A stretch of 64,000 nt of DNA from positions 434,001 to 498,000 of the forward strand of contig NZ_JARVWW010000001.1 of the NCBI RefSeq assembly GCF_029846715.1, in the 5' to 3' direction. This document shows positions 42,907 to 50,983 of this stretch, piece after piece. The notes beneath the pieces are model-generated. The model saw only the letters and a list, made by a program, of their open reading frames with translations, had not been told where the DNA came from and made no database searches. Position 1 is the stretch's first letter; every line of letters begins with the position of its first letter. The position numbers and the translations under genes were made by a program. This DNA is from Bradyrhizobium nivariense (GTDB lineage: Bacteria; Pseudomonadota; Alphaproteobacteria; Rhizobiales; Xanthobacteraceae).

Positions 42907-43371
42907 TTAGGCCAGCAGGTTAAAACAGACCAGCGCGGGGACTAGGGCCGGCTTGTTCCGCGCGATCACGGACCTGAGCTTGTTGAGCGCGCGGATGGCA
43001 TAACCGAGACCCAGCGCATTTGTCAGGCGGCAGAAGGCGACCTTCTTCACATAGCCCTCGACATACCATGTGACGCTCGCACCGCTGCGGAAGAACACTA
43101 CGTCACCAACGCCGTAGCGCTTCGGCGGCATGCCATCGGTTTCGAGCACGATTGATCCTTCCAGGATCATGATCGTTTCGTCAAAATCATAGTGCCACTT
43201 GAACCGGCCCTCGGTGCACGACCAGATCAGGGTCCAAGCAGTCTTGCATCCGCTCGTCGACAAAAGGCGCGAGCGAGCTTTCGGATTGCCTTCAATGATC
43301 CACGATGGTTCGATCGGCGAAGGATTGAGATCCACATTGCAATGGCTCGTGTCGAAAGGCGCGAGCGGCAT
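42907..43371 (-). CDS. Cupin-domain protein (cupin_3-like)
   Basis: A 154-residue protein with one cupin fold: EGRFKWHYDFDETIMILEGS is the first motif (His, Asp/Glu ligands) and YGVGDVVFFRSGASVTWYV the second. The sequence fits the Cupin_3 (DUF861) group with EGRFxWxYxxDETxxILEG, usually linked to small-molecule binding or (S)-ureidoglycine-type enzymes. The ATG at 43371 has GGAGGT 6 bases upstream. The C-terminal extension (about 115-154; basic, ending LVCFNLLA) is outside the fold. It is the most enzyme-like cargo of the island. Confidence 0.78.
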   Translation of the reverse strand: MPLAPFDTSHCNVDLNPSPIEPSWIIEGNPKARSRLLSTSGCKTAWTLIWSCTEGRFKWHYDFDETIMILEGSIVLETDGMPPKRYGVGDVVFFRSGASVTWYVEGYVKKVAFCRLTNALGLGYAIRALNKLRSVIARNKPALVPALVCFNLLA

Positions 43372-43739
43372 CGGCGTCACCTCCAACTGAACTTGTCTTG
43401 CCGGTTTTACCTATTTTCCCGGTCTCCGCAAAATTCCAATTTTCCGCCGCACGTGTGAAGCGTCCACTTTGTCGCAGAACGCCATTTGTGGACTTTCAAA
43501 AGAGGTACCTCCCCGCGTCGAGCCCACACCGAACCGATTCACATACGTTGCTGCCCGACCTCATCCACGGCGCAGAGGACATTGATCCAGCCTTCTGAAA
43601 GAAGCCCGCCAGCGTGAACGGGTGAACCGCAAGTGAATGTGTCGTTCAATGGCCGTTGTGCGTTAGCATCCTATAAGCGCCGTTGCAGGAACTCGCTTCC
43701 TTGCCCTTCGTTACAGATCGATCAAGAGGGAGAGAAACG

Positions 43740-44027
43740 GTGCTTATTCAAGCTGCGCTACTGGCGCTGGCTGCCCTCGGGCCAATATCGCCCGCGCCTG
43801 TCCAGGAAGAACCTCAAATTCAACAGGTCCAATTCGCAGGAAGAGGCGGCTCATGTCCGCATGGCTACGACTTCAACTATTCGAACGGTCGCTGCTATCC
43901 GAACGACTATCACGCCCCCGGCGCCTACGCGAGACCTCGTTACGCCCCGTACGGTTACGGCTACGGTGATGGCTATTACCGACATCACCGACACAGGTAC
44001 GCACCAGGGTATTATGACCGCTACTAG
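43740..44027 (+). CDS. Small exported Tyr/Gly/His-rich protein of the island
   Basis: A 95-residue protein starting at GTG 43740 (AGGGAGAG upstream). Signal peptide IQAALLALAALGPISPAPVQ, then GRGGSCPHGYDFNYSNGRCYP with a Cys pair, then a tail of aromatic/basic repeats (YAPYGYGYGDGYYRHHRHRY). SCPxGYxxxxxxGRCxP is a recurring small-secreted-protein motif in Rhizobiales. A GC-rich hairpin follows the stop. Confidence 0.72.
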   Translation: MLIQAALLALAALGPISPAPVQEEPQIQQVQFAGRGGSCPHGYDFNYSNGRCYPNDYHAPGAYARPRYAPYGYGYGDGYYRHHRHRYAPGYYDRY

Positions 44028-44032
44028 GGGCG

Positions 44033-44067
44033 AGCCCGCCAGCGTGAGCCGGCGGGCCTCTGTGTTT
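44033..44067 (+). terminator. Terminator-like hairpin, repeated motif in the island
   Basis: GCCCGCC (44034-44040) / GGCGGGC (44051-44057) with a 10-base loop, then CTCTGTGTTT. The left arm and loop (AGCCCGCCAGCGTGA) recur at 42443-42457 and 43603-43617 with a decayed right arm. Confidence 0.7.
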
Positions 44068-44139
44068 ATCGCCTCAGCCGTCTGCGATGCGTCATCAGCC
44101 GCTGCCGGTCGCGCTTCCTGTTGGCTCGGCGCTGGCGCT

Positions 44140-44359
44140 TCATGACGGCCCCCGCAGCTCGCTGTTCCAACGGGCGTCGTAGTCCTTTTCCAGCCGTGTC
44201 AGCATCCCGGCCGAATGAAACACGGCGAACCTCAAATGATCGTCTTCGACCCCCGCGTTCAACATCAATTCTGCAGCTGCGGAGTCGCCCCAGCGCGTTT
44301 GCCCAAAAGGTGATCTTGGCCTCGTATTCCCCACCGGGGCCGGGTAGGTCGAAAGCCAT
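44140..44359 (-). pseudogene. Possible frameshifted small gene
   Basis: From the ATG at 44359 one frame reads MAFDLPGPGGEYEAKITFWA, while a second frame downstream reads RWGDSAAAELMLNAGVEDDH, then LRFAVFHSAGMLTRLEKDYD, ending at 44140. The second part has good amphipathic character and codon use; neither frame alone explains both. A single indel near 44285 would join them. This is a judgement from codon character, not a recognised family. Confidence 0.35.
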
Positions 44360-44380
44360 AGCAACATTTCACAGCGAGGC

Positions 44381-44748
44381 TTGGAACCTATCTTGATCGC
44401 CGCCGGTGTTACGGTGCCGACGCCGGTGCTGGACGGCGCCGGCAAGCCCATAATCAACAACGCGGGAAATCCCGTCATGCGCGACGCGCCGAAGTATGGG
44501 ATGCATTCCCTTCGGCATGCCTGCGCATCGCTCTGGATCGAGAGCGGGAACAATCCAAAGCGCATTCAGAAGCTGATGGGGCACTCGACGATCCAAATGA
44601 CCTTCGACACCTACGCCACCTATTCGCCGATGCTGAGGCAGATCAGAAAGCGGCAGAAGACATTCAACTGCGGCTGCTTGGCATACCAACGCGAGAACGA
44701 ATCCGGATTTCGTGTTGCGTCCGTGTTGCACGCACTCAGCGGGACTAG
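44381..44748 (+). pseudogene. Tyrosine recombinase (phage integrase) C-terminal remnant with 1-bp deletion
   Basis: The frame from 44381 has the catalytic core pieces of a tyrosine recombinase: HSLRHACASLWIESGNNPKR (box II H-x-x-R) and IQKLMGHSTIQMTFDTY (LMGHS, then the nucleophile region). The N-terminal DNA-binding and first catalytic Arg regions are missing. After FDTYA the frame departs from the family; shifting by one base restores LFADAEADQKAAEDIQLRLL, the normal tail, ending at the TAG at 44746-44748. A missing G in TAC-G(G)CCAC explains it. The remnant lies next to the tRNA-Arg integration target. Confidence 0.8.
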
Positions 44749-44859
44749 ACGGGAAAGCCTGAAATCTAAGCGGATTAGCAATGACCGCCCGCAACACGAA
44801 AATCGGCCAGAGAACCGAGCCGATACCCACCGACCTTGTTGAAATCATTAAATAAAATC

Positions 44860-44936
44860 TGGCGCGCTCGGAGAGATTCGAACTCCCGACCCTCGGAATC
44901 GAAATCCGATGCTCTATCCAGCTGAGCTACGAGCGC
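44860..44936 (-). tRNA. tRNA-Arg (anticodon TCG)
   Basis: A 77-base cloverleaf on the minus strand. The acceptor GCGCTCG pairs with CGAGCGC, the D-arm is GCTC...GAGC, the anticodon stem is TCGGA/TCCGA with loop TTTCGAT (anticodon TCG, reading CGA), and the T-arm is GGGAG-TTCGAAT-CTCTC. The discriminator is G and CCA is encoded (44860-44862). Its 3' 51 bases are duplicated at 41154-41204, marking it as the integration target of the island. Confidence 0.93.
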
Positions 44937-45088
44937 CCTGGCCCAGACATTGGACCGCAACCGAGACGCCCCGGACCGCTGCTGGCGGGCCAGCAGACCG
45001 GACGACGTTCGGATGGGTTCGAATTAGCAGAGAGGCCGGCCAATAAAAAGCCCTTCCCGCCTCGATTCGAGACGGGTCAGACGCGCTC

Positions 45089-45598
45089 TTACCAGGTGCT
45101 GTTGAAGAAGCCGAAATGCGGCTGCTGCGCCATCACCATCATCGGCCGACCTTGCTGCGGCGCCGGATGCGCTCTGGCGACCTTGCGCTTGGGTTGAACC
45201 GGCGCCTGAGGAAGCTGGGCCTGAGCCTGCGGCTTGGCCTCGGTCTTCCTGGCTACGGCGGTATCGGCCTTCCCGGCCGGCGTGAATTGGGCGAACGTCT
45301 CGCGGACCCGCGCCTTGGCCGACATCTCGGCCAAAGCCGGCGACATGCCCTCCACCGGCGGCTTGGGAGCCGCGACAGCAGCGATCTTCACCGCAGGCGC
45401 GGCAATCGTCGGCTGACTGGTGTCGAGCACGACGCGCTCCGGCAGGTGGCGATCGGACCGGATCCGGATCAACGGCTGTTCGTTGCTTGCGGTTGCGACA
45501 GCCTGCGTCACAGGCGAAGCCGGCAGAACGAAGTTCACCGCGAACAGCAGTGCGAGCAAAGCTCCACCGACAAAGACGAAATACCGAAAGATGGGCAT
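45089..45598 (-). CDS. Membrane-anchored Ala/Pro-rich hypothetical protein
   Basis: A 169-residue protein with a single N-terminal transmembrane segment (YFVFVGGALLALLFAVNFVLP), then an extracytoplasmic, low-complexity region rich in Ala, Pro, Lys and Gln (AVARKTEAKPQAQAQLPQAP), and a C-terminus ending QQPHFGFFNSTW. There is no enzymatic motif. Similar anchored proteins occur in Bradyrhizobium with unknown role. An EcfG-like promoter with one mismatch lies upstream (45644-45668). Confidence 0.65.
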   Translation of the reverse strand: MPIFRYFVFVGGALLALLFAVNFVLPASPVTQAVATASNEQPLIRIRSDRHLPERVVLDTSQPTIAAPAVKIAAVAAPKPPVEGMSPALAEMSAKARVRETFAQFTPAGKADTAVARKTEAKPQAQAQLPQAPVQPKRKVARAHPAPQQGRPMMVMAQQPHFGFFNSTW

Positions 45599-45643
45599 GG
45601 GCCGCGCTCCGCCCGCCGCATCCCCGCGTGGGCTCTCCGCCTC

Positions 45644-45668
45644 AACAGGCGATCATTTAATTGGTTCC
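45644..45668 (-). promoter_or_regulatory. Near-consensus EcfG-like promoter (one mismatch)
   Basis: On the minus strand: GGAAC, 16 bases, TGTT (consensus CGTT). It lies 46 bases upstream of the start codon of the membrane-anchored protein. Listed because three perfect matches of the same type occur in the window; weaker than those. Confidence 0.35.
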
Positions 45669-45758
45669 TGGGCCCAGCCGTTCGGTTCAAATGGCGACGT
45701 CAAGTTTTTTACCAAGGCCCTGGGACAGTAACTTTTCCGCTACCGGCAAATGCCGCCC

Positions 45759-46346
45759 TTATGCCCGACGTGCTGCCACAAGCGTACACTTCGCCTGATC
45801 GGCATTCACGTTGACGAAGCCGACAGGAATGCGCGCAAAAGTCTTGCGGCTCTTCATGCTGACCGGGTCCGCCAGAACGCGGCTGCGGTCGGTGAGATGA
45901 CTGCCGTCGCGCCGCGCAAAAGCGCAGACGATCTCGACATCCTTTACGGCATAGTCATTGTCGTTTCGCAGCGTGAACGTCACCAGCGCCTTCGAGCCAA
46001 GGCCGCCGCGGCGCCAGGTCTGCGATGAAATCCTGATCCGACCGAGTTCTGCCATTGCGAGTTCTGCCATTGCCGGGGTCTGAGCTTCGGAAGCCGGCGA
46101 CACGGCTGCTGCCGCGTTGCCCGAAGGCGCCGTCTCGATCGCCGCCACGTCAGACGTTACCGGCACGGCACTATTGCCTTTGGAGAGCGGGAGCAGCATC
46201 CAGACGCCGCAACCGACAATGATGATCGCCAGCAGCCATAGCAGGCTTCGGCCAAATGAGACGCTCGCGATCGTCACGGCCCGCGCCAGTCGCTCGCTGG
46301 TTCCAGCGAAACGCCCTAACCCGATCCAGTCAAACCGAGCGTTCAT
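45759..46346 (-). CDS. Membrane-anchored protein with FxLYD-like domain
   Basis: A 195-residue protein. A transmembrane segment (SLLWLLAIIIVGCGVWMLLPL, residues about 33-54) is followed by an Ala/Pro/Ser linker and a beta-sandwich-like domain (ALVTFTLRNDNDYAVKDVEIVCAF with V-x-N-x-x-x-x-x-V-K-D-V spacing, as in FxLYD proteins). Residues AMAEL are duplicated by a 15-base tandem repeat at 46044-46073. Probably an envelope protein; no specific function can be assigned. Confidence 0.65.
   Translation of the reverse strand: MNARFDWIGLGRFAGTSERLARAVTIASVSFGRSLLWLLAIIIVGCGVWMLLPLSKGNSAVPVTSDVAAIETAPSGNAAAAVSPASEAQTPAMAELAMAELGRIRISSQTWRRGGLGSKALVTFTLRNDNDYAVKDVEIVCAFARRDGSHLTDRSRVLADPVSMKSRKTFARIPVGFVNVNADQAKCTLVAARRA
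46044..46073. repeat. In-frame 15-bp tandem duplication
   Basis: GAGTTCTGCCATTGC occurs twice in direct succession inside the FxLYD-like gene, duplicating five residues of the linker without changing the frame. Confidence 0.85.
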
Positions 46347-46528
46347 GGTTGCGTCACCGATAGCGGCCGAAGCGCGTTCGAACGACGGACCGGGCCACCG
46401 CTTACCTTAATCCAAAAGACGAATTATGGTTCCCGCGCAGCTATCGAATCGGCAAGGGCGGTGGCGGTCATCGACCGGGGCCGCTAACATGCGCTGCAAC
46501 ATCGAAAGACCCGTCGGGAGAACATGAA

Positions 46529-46912
46529 ATGCCAGTCGTCACTTGGGATCACGTCCATCTGCGCAGCCCCGATCCGGAGGCCACGGCGGCCTGGCTGCGG
46601 GACATCCTCGGTGGCGAGATCGTGCAAGCGCCCGGACGGATCGACGTGAACCTCGGCGGCGCAAGAATCTTCATCGCGCCGCTCGAGGGCGACAACGCGG
46701 TCAATCCGTCGCCGCCGCACCCGCATCAGGGCCTCGACCATTTCGGTCTCACGGTGAAGGACATCGACGCCGTCGCGGCCGAGATCAAGGCCAAGGGCGT
46801 AACCTTCACGCGCGAGCCGACCACGATCCGCCCCGGCGTGCGCATCTGCTTCATCCGCGGCCCCGAAGGCATCTCCATCGAGCTGCTCGAGCGCGACAAG
46901 AAATATACCTGA
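46529..46912 (+). CDS. VOC (glyoxalase/bleomycin resistance) family protein
   Basis: A 127-residue protein with two beta-alpha-beta-beta-beta units. Metal ligand candidates: His in TWDHVHLRS, Glu/Asp in the first unit, His in GLDHFGLTV and Glu in GISIELLERD near the C-terminus. It resembles lactoylglutathione lyase-like VOC proteins acting on small electrophiles or as metal-dependent lyases/dioxygenases. GGGAG precedes the ATG. No neighbouring gene indicates the substrate. Confidence 0.87.
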   Translation: MPVVTWDHVHLRSPDPEATAAWLRDILGGEIVQAPGRIDVNLGGARIFIAPLEGDNAVNPSPPHPHQGLDHFGLTVKDIDAVAAEIKAKGVTFTREPTTIRPGVRICFIRGPEGISIELLERDKKYT

Positions 46913-46962
46913 CAGGGCTCGCGCCTCATCAGGCCCACCGGGCGAAGTGCCGCCCGGTGCGC

Positions 46963-47460
46963 CTACGTCATGCTACCGGGCATGAAGCAGCGGATGGCGA
47001 CGCCCATGTAGCCGTAGATCGGCCAGACCATGGTGCGCCCGACCCGGTTCGGCTCCGAGATCACGGCCTCCTCGGGCACATCGACCCAGACGAGCTCCTG
47101 CTGCTGGCCTTCGCGCACGTAGCCATGGCGCGGGACGCGGACCCGATAGTGCCCGTCCTTGCTGTCCCAGTCGGCGTCCGAGAGCGCCGAGCCGTCGGCA
47201 TCGGAGCAGCAAGGCCCCTTGCCGCTTCGCAGGCCGTCGAACCAGGCCTTCAATTCGGCACTGGTGTTGACGAACTGGCCGCGGTCGCGCGCGTGCCCGA
47301 ACGAGGCAGCGAGTGCGACCAAGGCCAAGGCGCAAGCGAGGCTCGTCACGCTTCGCCAGCGTGCCGCGCCGCCAATCCGCCGTTGTCGTGTTTCGCAAAT
47401 CGTGGGACGCACACTGTACTGACGCGGCTCATCGCCGCCGGAATCGATCCAGTTGCTCAC
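46963..47460 (-). CDS. Exported hypothetical protein with Cys pair
   Basis: A frame of up to 165 residues; the start is uncertain. The signal peptide SVTSLACALALVALAASFGHA lies about 37 residues in, so translation may begin at an internal GTG. The mature domain contains KAWFDGLRSGKGPCCSDADG with an adjacent Cys pair, then GHYRVRVPRHGYV, VWVDVPEEAVISEPNRVGRT and MVWPIYGYMGVAIRCFMPG. The conserved pattern suggests a small disulphide-stabilised periplasmic domain, but its function is unknown. Confidence 0.65.
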   Translation of the reverse strand: MSNWIDSGGDEPRQYSVRPTICETRQRRIGGAARWRSVTSLACALALVALAASFGHARDRGQFVNTSAELKAWFDGLRSGKGPCCSDADGSALSDADWDSKDGHYRVRVPRHGYVREGQQQELVWVDVPEEAVISEPNRVGRTMVWPIYGYMGVAIRCFMPGSMT

Positions 47461-47719
47461 GTTTGTCTTGCTCCAGCACCCCGCGGCCAGTGCAACAATG
47501 GTTATGCATTTCGCGGGCCAACTTGATTCGCAACGACTGGCCTCGCTTCGTGATCAGACCGTCATGGCGGTGTCATAGACAAGCCGGGACAACTACGGCC
47601 TGCGGGCGCAGGCTCGCACGGCCGGCCGGCAAACTCCCGCGTTGCGTGGGCGGATGCGCTTTGGCATAAAAGCGCTACCGGTTACGCCATTGGGCGATGG
47701 CGGCCGGCCTCGGGACGTT
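47461..47719. other. Intergenic region, no gene recognised
   Basis: About 260 bases between the divergent exported protein and the GrlR-like gene. A longer in-frame extension of the GrlR-like gene to 47642 is possible but not conserved in character. Confidence 0.4.
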
Positions 47720-48070
47720 ATGAAGAACGGCCTCTATTCGATTCACGTGAACCTGCTCGATGGTCGGGTCGGCAAGGGCAGCGGCGTGATTCTTTTTCGC
47801 GACGGCAAGATTCTTGGCGGTGATGCCTACCTGTATTACACCGGCAGCTACACGGTGAAGGACAACACCTTCAAGGGCGAGGTGCTGGTCCAGCGTCACA
47901 CCTCACCGCGAGGCGACGACAATCCGCTGTTCGGCGGCCCGGCTGCGGTCGGCATCGGCGTCAGCGGCACCTTTACGGAGACGCGCGGGGACATGACCGG
48001 CACCGCGCTGGTCGGCAAGGCCAGCCAGATTTTCGGCGCGACTCTGCACAAGCTCGCAGAGGTCGACTAG
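47720..48070 (+). CDS. GrlR-like regulatory protein
   Basis: A 116-residue beta-barrel-like protein that reads KNGLYSIHVNLLDGRVGKGS, then GVILFRDGKILGGDAYLYYT, and GTLTGTALV-type turn TGTALVGKASQIFGATLHK. This follows the fold of GrlR, known in enteropathogenic E. coli as a negative partner of the GrlA regulator of type III secretion. GrlR-like proteins also occur in bacteria without that system, with unknown function. The ATG at 47720 has GGGA upstream. No GrlA or type III secretion gene lies nearby. Confidence 0.75.
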   Translation: MKNGLYSIHVNLLDGRVGKGSGVILFRDGKILGGDAYLYYTGSYTVKDNTFKGEVLVQRHTSPRGDDNPLFGGPAAVGIGVSGTFTETRGDMTGTALVGKASQIFGATLHKLAEVD

Positions 48071-48072
48071 AG

Positions 48073-48178
48073 CCATTTCCATTCCGATGGAATCGGAACG
48101 GGGCTCTAGATTGTAGCTTTGACGCGTTTTCTTTACGCGAACCACTATCCACTTCGCGCGAAAACGCTCAAGCTATTC
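48073..48178. repeat. Dispersed palindromic repeats after the GrlR-like gene
   Basis: Two units: TAGAGCC...GGCTCTA with inner ATTCCGAT/ATCGGAA pairing (about 48069-48111), and GCGTTTTCTTTACGCGAA...TTCGCGCGAAAACGC (about 48123-48168). The second is the CGTTTTCxxxACGCGAACC family I associate with Bradyrhizobium. They separate convergent genes. Confidence 0.7.
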
Positions 48179-50860
48179 CGCGGCCTGCTCGAGCGGCGCC
48201 GCGCGCGGCAGGACGATCTGGATGCGCGTGCCGCTGCCCGGTTCGGAATCGAGATCGAGGCGTCCGCCGAGCCGGTTCGTGACGATGCTGTAGACGATGT
48301 GCAGCCCGAGGCCGGTGCCGCCCTGGTCGCGCCGCGTCGTGAAGAACGGATCGAAGGCACGGCGGCGGACGTCGAGCGACATGCCGCAGCCATTGTCGGA
48401 GAAGAGGATCTCGACATTGTCCTTGCCGGACTCGCGCACCTGGATATCGATGGTCCCCGGCCTGCCGTCCGGGAAGGCGTGCGCCACCGCGTTGAGAAAC
48501 AGATTGGTCAGCACCTGGCCATATGGTCCGGGATAGCTGTTCATGGTCAGATCAGGCTGGCACTCGACATTGAGCGTCAGATTGTGCTTGCGCAGGCCGG
48601 GCCGCAGACTCATCACCACCTGTTCGGTGAGGTCACCGAGATCGAAGCTGCGCTGGTCCGAATAGTTGCGGTCGGCGGCGACCTGCTTGAACGACTGGAT
48701 CAGCTCGGCCGCTCGATTGAGATTGGAGACGAGCTGCGAGGACGCGTCGCGGCTGGTGTTGAGGAAGTCGTTGAGCGTGGAGCGGCGCAGCTCGCCGCGC
48801 TCGACCTCGGCGGTGAACATCGCGGTCTTGCGCTCCAGCGCGGAGGCGACCGTGAGGCTGATGCCGACGGGATTGTTGACTTCGTGCGCGACGCCGGCGA
48901 CGAGGCGCCCGAGCGCCGCCAGCTTCTCCGCCTCGATCAGCGAGGCCTGGGTCTCGCGCAGATTGCGCAGCGCGGTCTCGGCGGATTCCTTGGCTTTCCG
49001 CATCTCCTGCTCGCCGCGCTTGCGCTCGCCGATGTCGAGCGCCACGGTGACGATGCGCTCGATCTCGCCTTCGGCATCGAGCAGCGGCAGCTTGTTGACC
49101 AGCCATTGCCGCATGTGGCCGGAAGAGTCCTTGTACTCCTCTTCGTAGAAGCCGAGACCCTTTCGAAGCGTGAGCACGCGCTTGTCGCTCTCGTCGGACT
49201 TGGCCGCGCCGTAGCGCGACATCAGGTCCGCCGTGGTGCGGCCGAGCGCATCGCCGGGCTCGATGCCGAAGATGCCGGCCATGTAACGGTTCATCAGCAT
49301 GTAGCGCAGGTCGCGGTTCTTGACGTTGATGACCGCGGGCACGGTGTCGATGACCTGCTGGAGCAGGCGCCGTCCTTCGGCGATGGCGTCCTCCGCCCGC
49401 TTCTGGTCGGTGATGTCGCGCAGCGTGCCCTCGTAGCGGACGATGTTGCCCGCCTCATCCCGGACGCCGGTGGCGCTGTCGGACAGCCACAGGATATCGC
49501 CGCTGCGCTGGCGCACCTGGTATTCGAACTCGCGCACCATGCCGTCGCGGGCCATCAGCCGCTGATATTCGACGCGCGCCTCGGGATTGACGTAGATGGT
49601 GTGGGCGATGTCGTTGATGCTGTCGATGAGGTGCTTGGGGCTGTCATAGCCCATCATCCGCGCCAGCGCCGGATTGGCGTTGAGGAGATCACCGGCCGGC
49701 GTCGTGACATAGATGCCGTCGACCGAGCCCTCGAACAGTTTCCGGTAGCTCTCTTCGGCGAGGCGTTGCTCGGTCAGTGCGCGCACCGCCGCCTCGCGCG
49801 CCGTGTCGGCTTCCTCCAGCGCGCGGCGGAACACTTCGGCCGCCCGCGCGATGTCGCCGATCTCGTTGTCGAGGTCGGCGGACGGGATCGAAGTGTCTTT
49901 CTCGCCCGCCGCAAGCGCGCGAATGGACCGCGCGATCTGGGCGAGCGGACGCACCGTCCTGCGCACCACGAACAACGCCGCACCCATGCCGATCAGCACG
50001 CCGATCGTGCCGAGCACGATGCTCTGCCAGCGCGCCTCCGTCAGCGTGCGGGCAAAGTCGCGCGACAGCACGTGGCCGCGCCGGGCGCTGACCTCGCGAA
50101 GCAATTCGGTGACGCGGCCGATCAGCCGGCCCTCGGTTCCCAGCACCTCGCGATCGATGTCGGCGATCTGCCGCTCCCGGACAGCGACCGCGATGATCGC
50201 CTCAGCGTAGTCGTTGACGGCCGATCTCAGCTTGGCATCAGGGAAGCCCATCGCCCGCATGCTCTGCGCCGCCTGCTCGGCCGCGGACGGGTTGCGCGCG
50301 AGCAATCCGAGCGCGATCCGGCTCTGCGCCTCCGACAGACGGGACGCCAGCTCGCGGTCCGCGGTGCCGGAGACAGCCGCGTCGAACTGGTCGCGAAGCG
50401 GCGGCAGGCCGGCGAGCAGTTGGGCGCGGCGGTCGATCAGGGTCGAGATCCGCTCCAGGCCGCTGCGGTAGGTCGCCAGCCGCTCGGTGACCCCGTCGAT
50501 CATATCCTGCTGCTCGGGCGCGAGCTCGATGCGGGTCTTCTTCAGGATGTCGCTGAGCGTCGAGGCCGCCTCGCCCACCTGCTTGAACTGGGTGCCGGCG
50601 CCGGGGTCGGTGACGAAGTCGCGCGCGGCGAGCCGCAACTCGTTCATGCGGCGGTCGATGTCCTCGGCGAGGTCGCCGACGCTCTGGAGCCGCTGCAATT
50701 CGGCAAAGGTCGTGTCGATGTGCCGGATCGCGATCACGCTCGCGGTCGAGGTGACGATGATCACCGCCAGCACCAGGAGGAAGCTGCCGAAGGTGAGCTG
50801 GCCGATGGAGAGCGAGAATGTTCGCTTTTTCTCAGGGGTCGGCGTCAATTCGGCGGACAT
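48173..50860 (-). CDS. Membrane-bound PAS sensor histidine kinase
   Basis: An 895-residue kinase. Two transmembrane segments (about 20-42 and 278-298) flank a long helical periplasmic sensor (about 45-275, four-helix-bundle character). A HAMP domain (RRTVRPLAQIARSIRALAAG) is followed by two PAS/PAC modules (about 370-495 and 500-620), a coiled coil and a HisKA domain with phosphoacceptor His659 in AGVAHEVNNPVG. The HATPase_c domain has NLFLNAVAHAF, SDNGCGM, FDPFFTTRRDQGGTGLGL. It has no receiver domain and no adjacent response regulator. The four-helix sensor often binds small organic acids or nitrate, but the ligand is unknown. Confidence 0.9.
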   Translation of the reverse strand: MSAELTPTPEKKRTFSLSIGQLTFGSFLLVLAVIIVTSTASVIAIRHIDTTFAELQRLQSVGDLAEDIDRRMNELRLAARDFVTDPGAGTQFKQVGEAASTLSDILKKTRIELAPEQQDMIDGVTERLATYRSGLERISTLIDRRAQLLAGLPPLRDQFDAAVSGTADRELASRLSEAQSRIALGLLARNPSAAEQAAQSMRAMGFPDAKLRSAVNDYAEAIIAVAVRERQIADIDREVLGTEGRLIGRVTELLREVSARRGHVLSRDFARTLTEARWQSIVLGTIGVLIGMGAALFVVRRTVRPLAQIARSIRALAAGEKDTSIPSADLDNEIGDIARAAEVFRRALEEADTAREAAVRALTEQRLAEESYRKLFEGSVDGIYVTTPAGDLLNANPALARMMGYDSPKHLIDSINDIAHTIYVNPEARVEYQRLMARDGMVREFEYQVRQRSGDILWLSDSATGVRDEAGNIVRYEGTLRDITDQKRAEDAIAEGRRLLQQVIDTVPAVINVKNRDLRYMLMNRYMAGIFGIEPGDALGRTTADLMSRYGAAKSDESDKRVLTLRKGLGFYEEEYKDSSGHMRQWLVNKLPLLDAEGEIERIVTVALDIGERKRGEQEMRKAKESAETALRNLRETQASLIEAEKLAALGRLVAGVAHEVNNPVGISLTVASALERKTAMFTAEVERGELRRSTLNDFLNTSRDASSQLVSNLNRAAELIQSFKQVAADRNYSDQRSFDLGDLTEQVVMSLRPGLRKHNLTLNVECQPDLTMNSYPGPYGQVLTNLFLNAVAHAFPDGRPGTIDIQVRESGKDNVEILFSDNGCGMSLDVRRRAFDPFFTTRRDQGGTGLGLHIVYSIVTNRLGGRLDLDSEPGSGTRIQIVLPRAAPLEQAAE

Positions 50861-50983
50861 TCGTGATTTGAGGACCGGGCTATTGGAGGCCCAATATACG
50901 ACGTATTGCGGCCCCGGGGGAACATGCGTCTGGCCGCCGAATATCCTTAATGTTGCGACCCCGCCGCCCCCTCGGTCCCGGCC

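Larger units (their letters stand above)
41154..44910. mobile_element. Degraded integrative element in tRNA-Arg(TCG)
   Basis: A 3.7-kb block is bounded by a 51-bp direct repeat (41154-41204 and 44860-44910, one mismatch) that corresponds to the 3' part of the tRNA-Arg gene from the anticodon stem to the encoded CCA. A tyrosine recombinase remnant lies next to the intact tRNA, as in tRNA-integrated islands. The interior has A/T-richer patches, several small genes without housekeeping character, and repeated terminator hairpins. Loss of the integrase N-terminus and a frameshift indicate the element can no longer move by itself. Confidence 0.8.

Noticed and set aside
46543..47526. A 327-codon plus-strand frame overlapping the VOC gene and the exported protein
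   Set aside because: It spans two genes in the wrong frame and lacks any family resemblance; the VOC frame from 46529 fits a complete fold.
48119..50866. A plus-strand open frame of about 915 codons opposite the PAS sensor kinase
   Set aside because: It is an antisense shadow. The minus strand encodes HAMP, PAS, HisKA and HATPase domains in order; the plus translation shows no domain and has amino acid composition typical of shadow frames.
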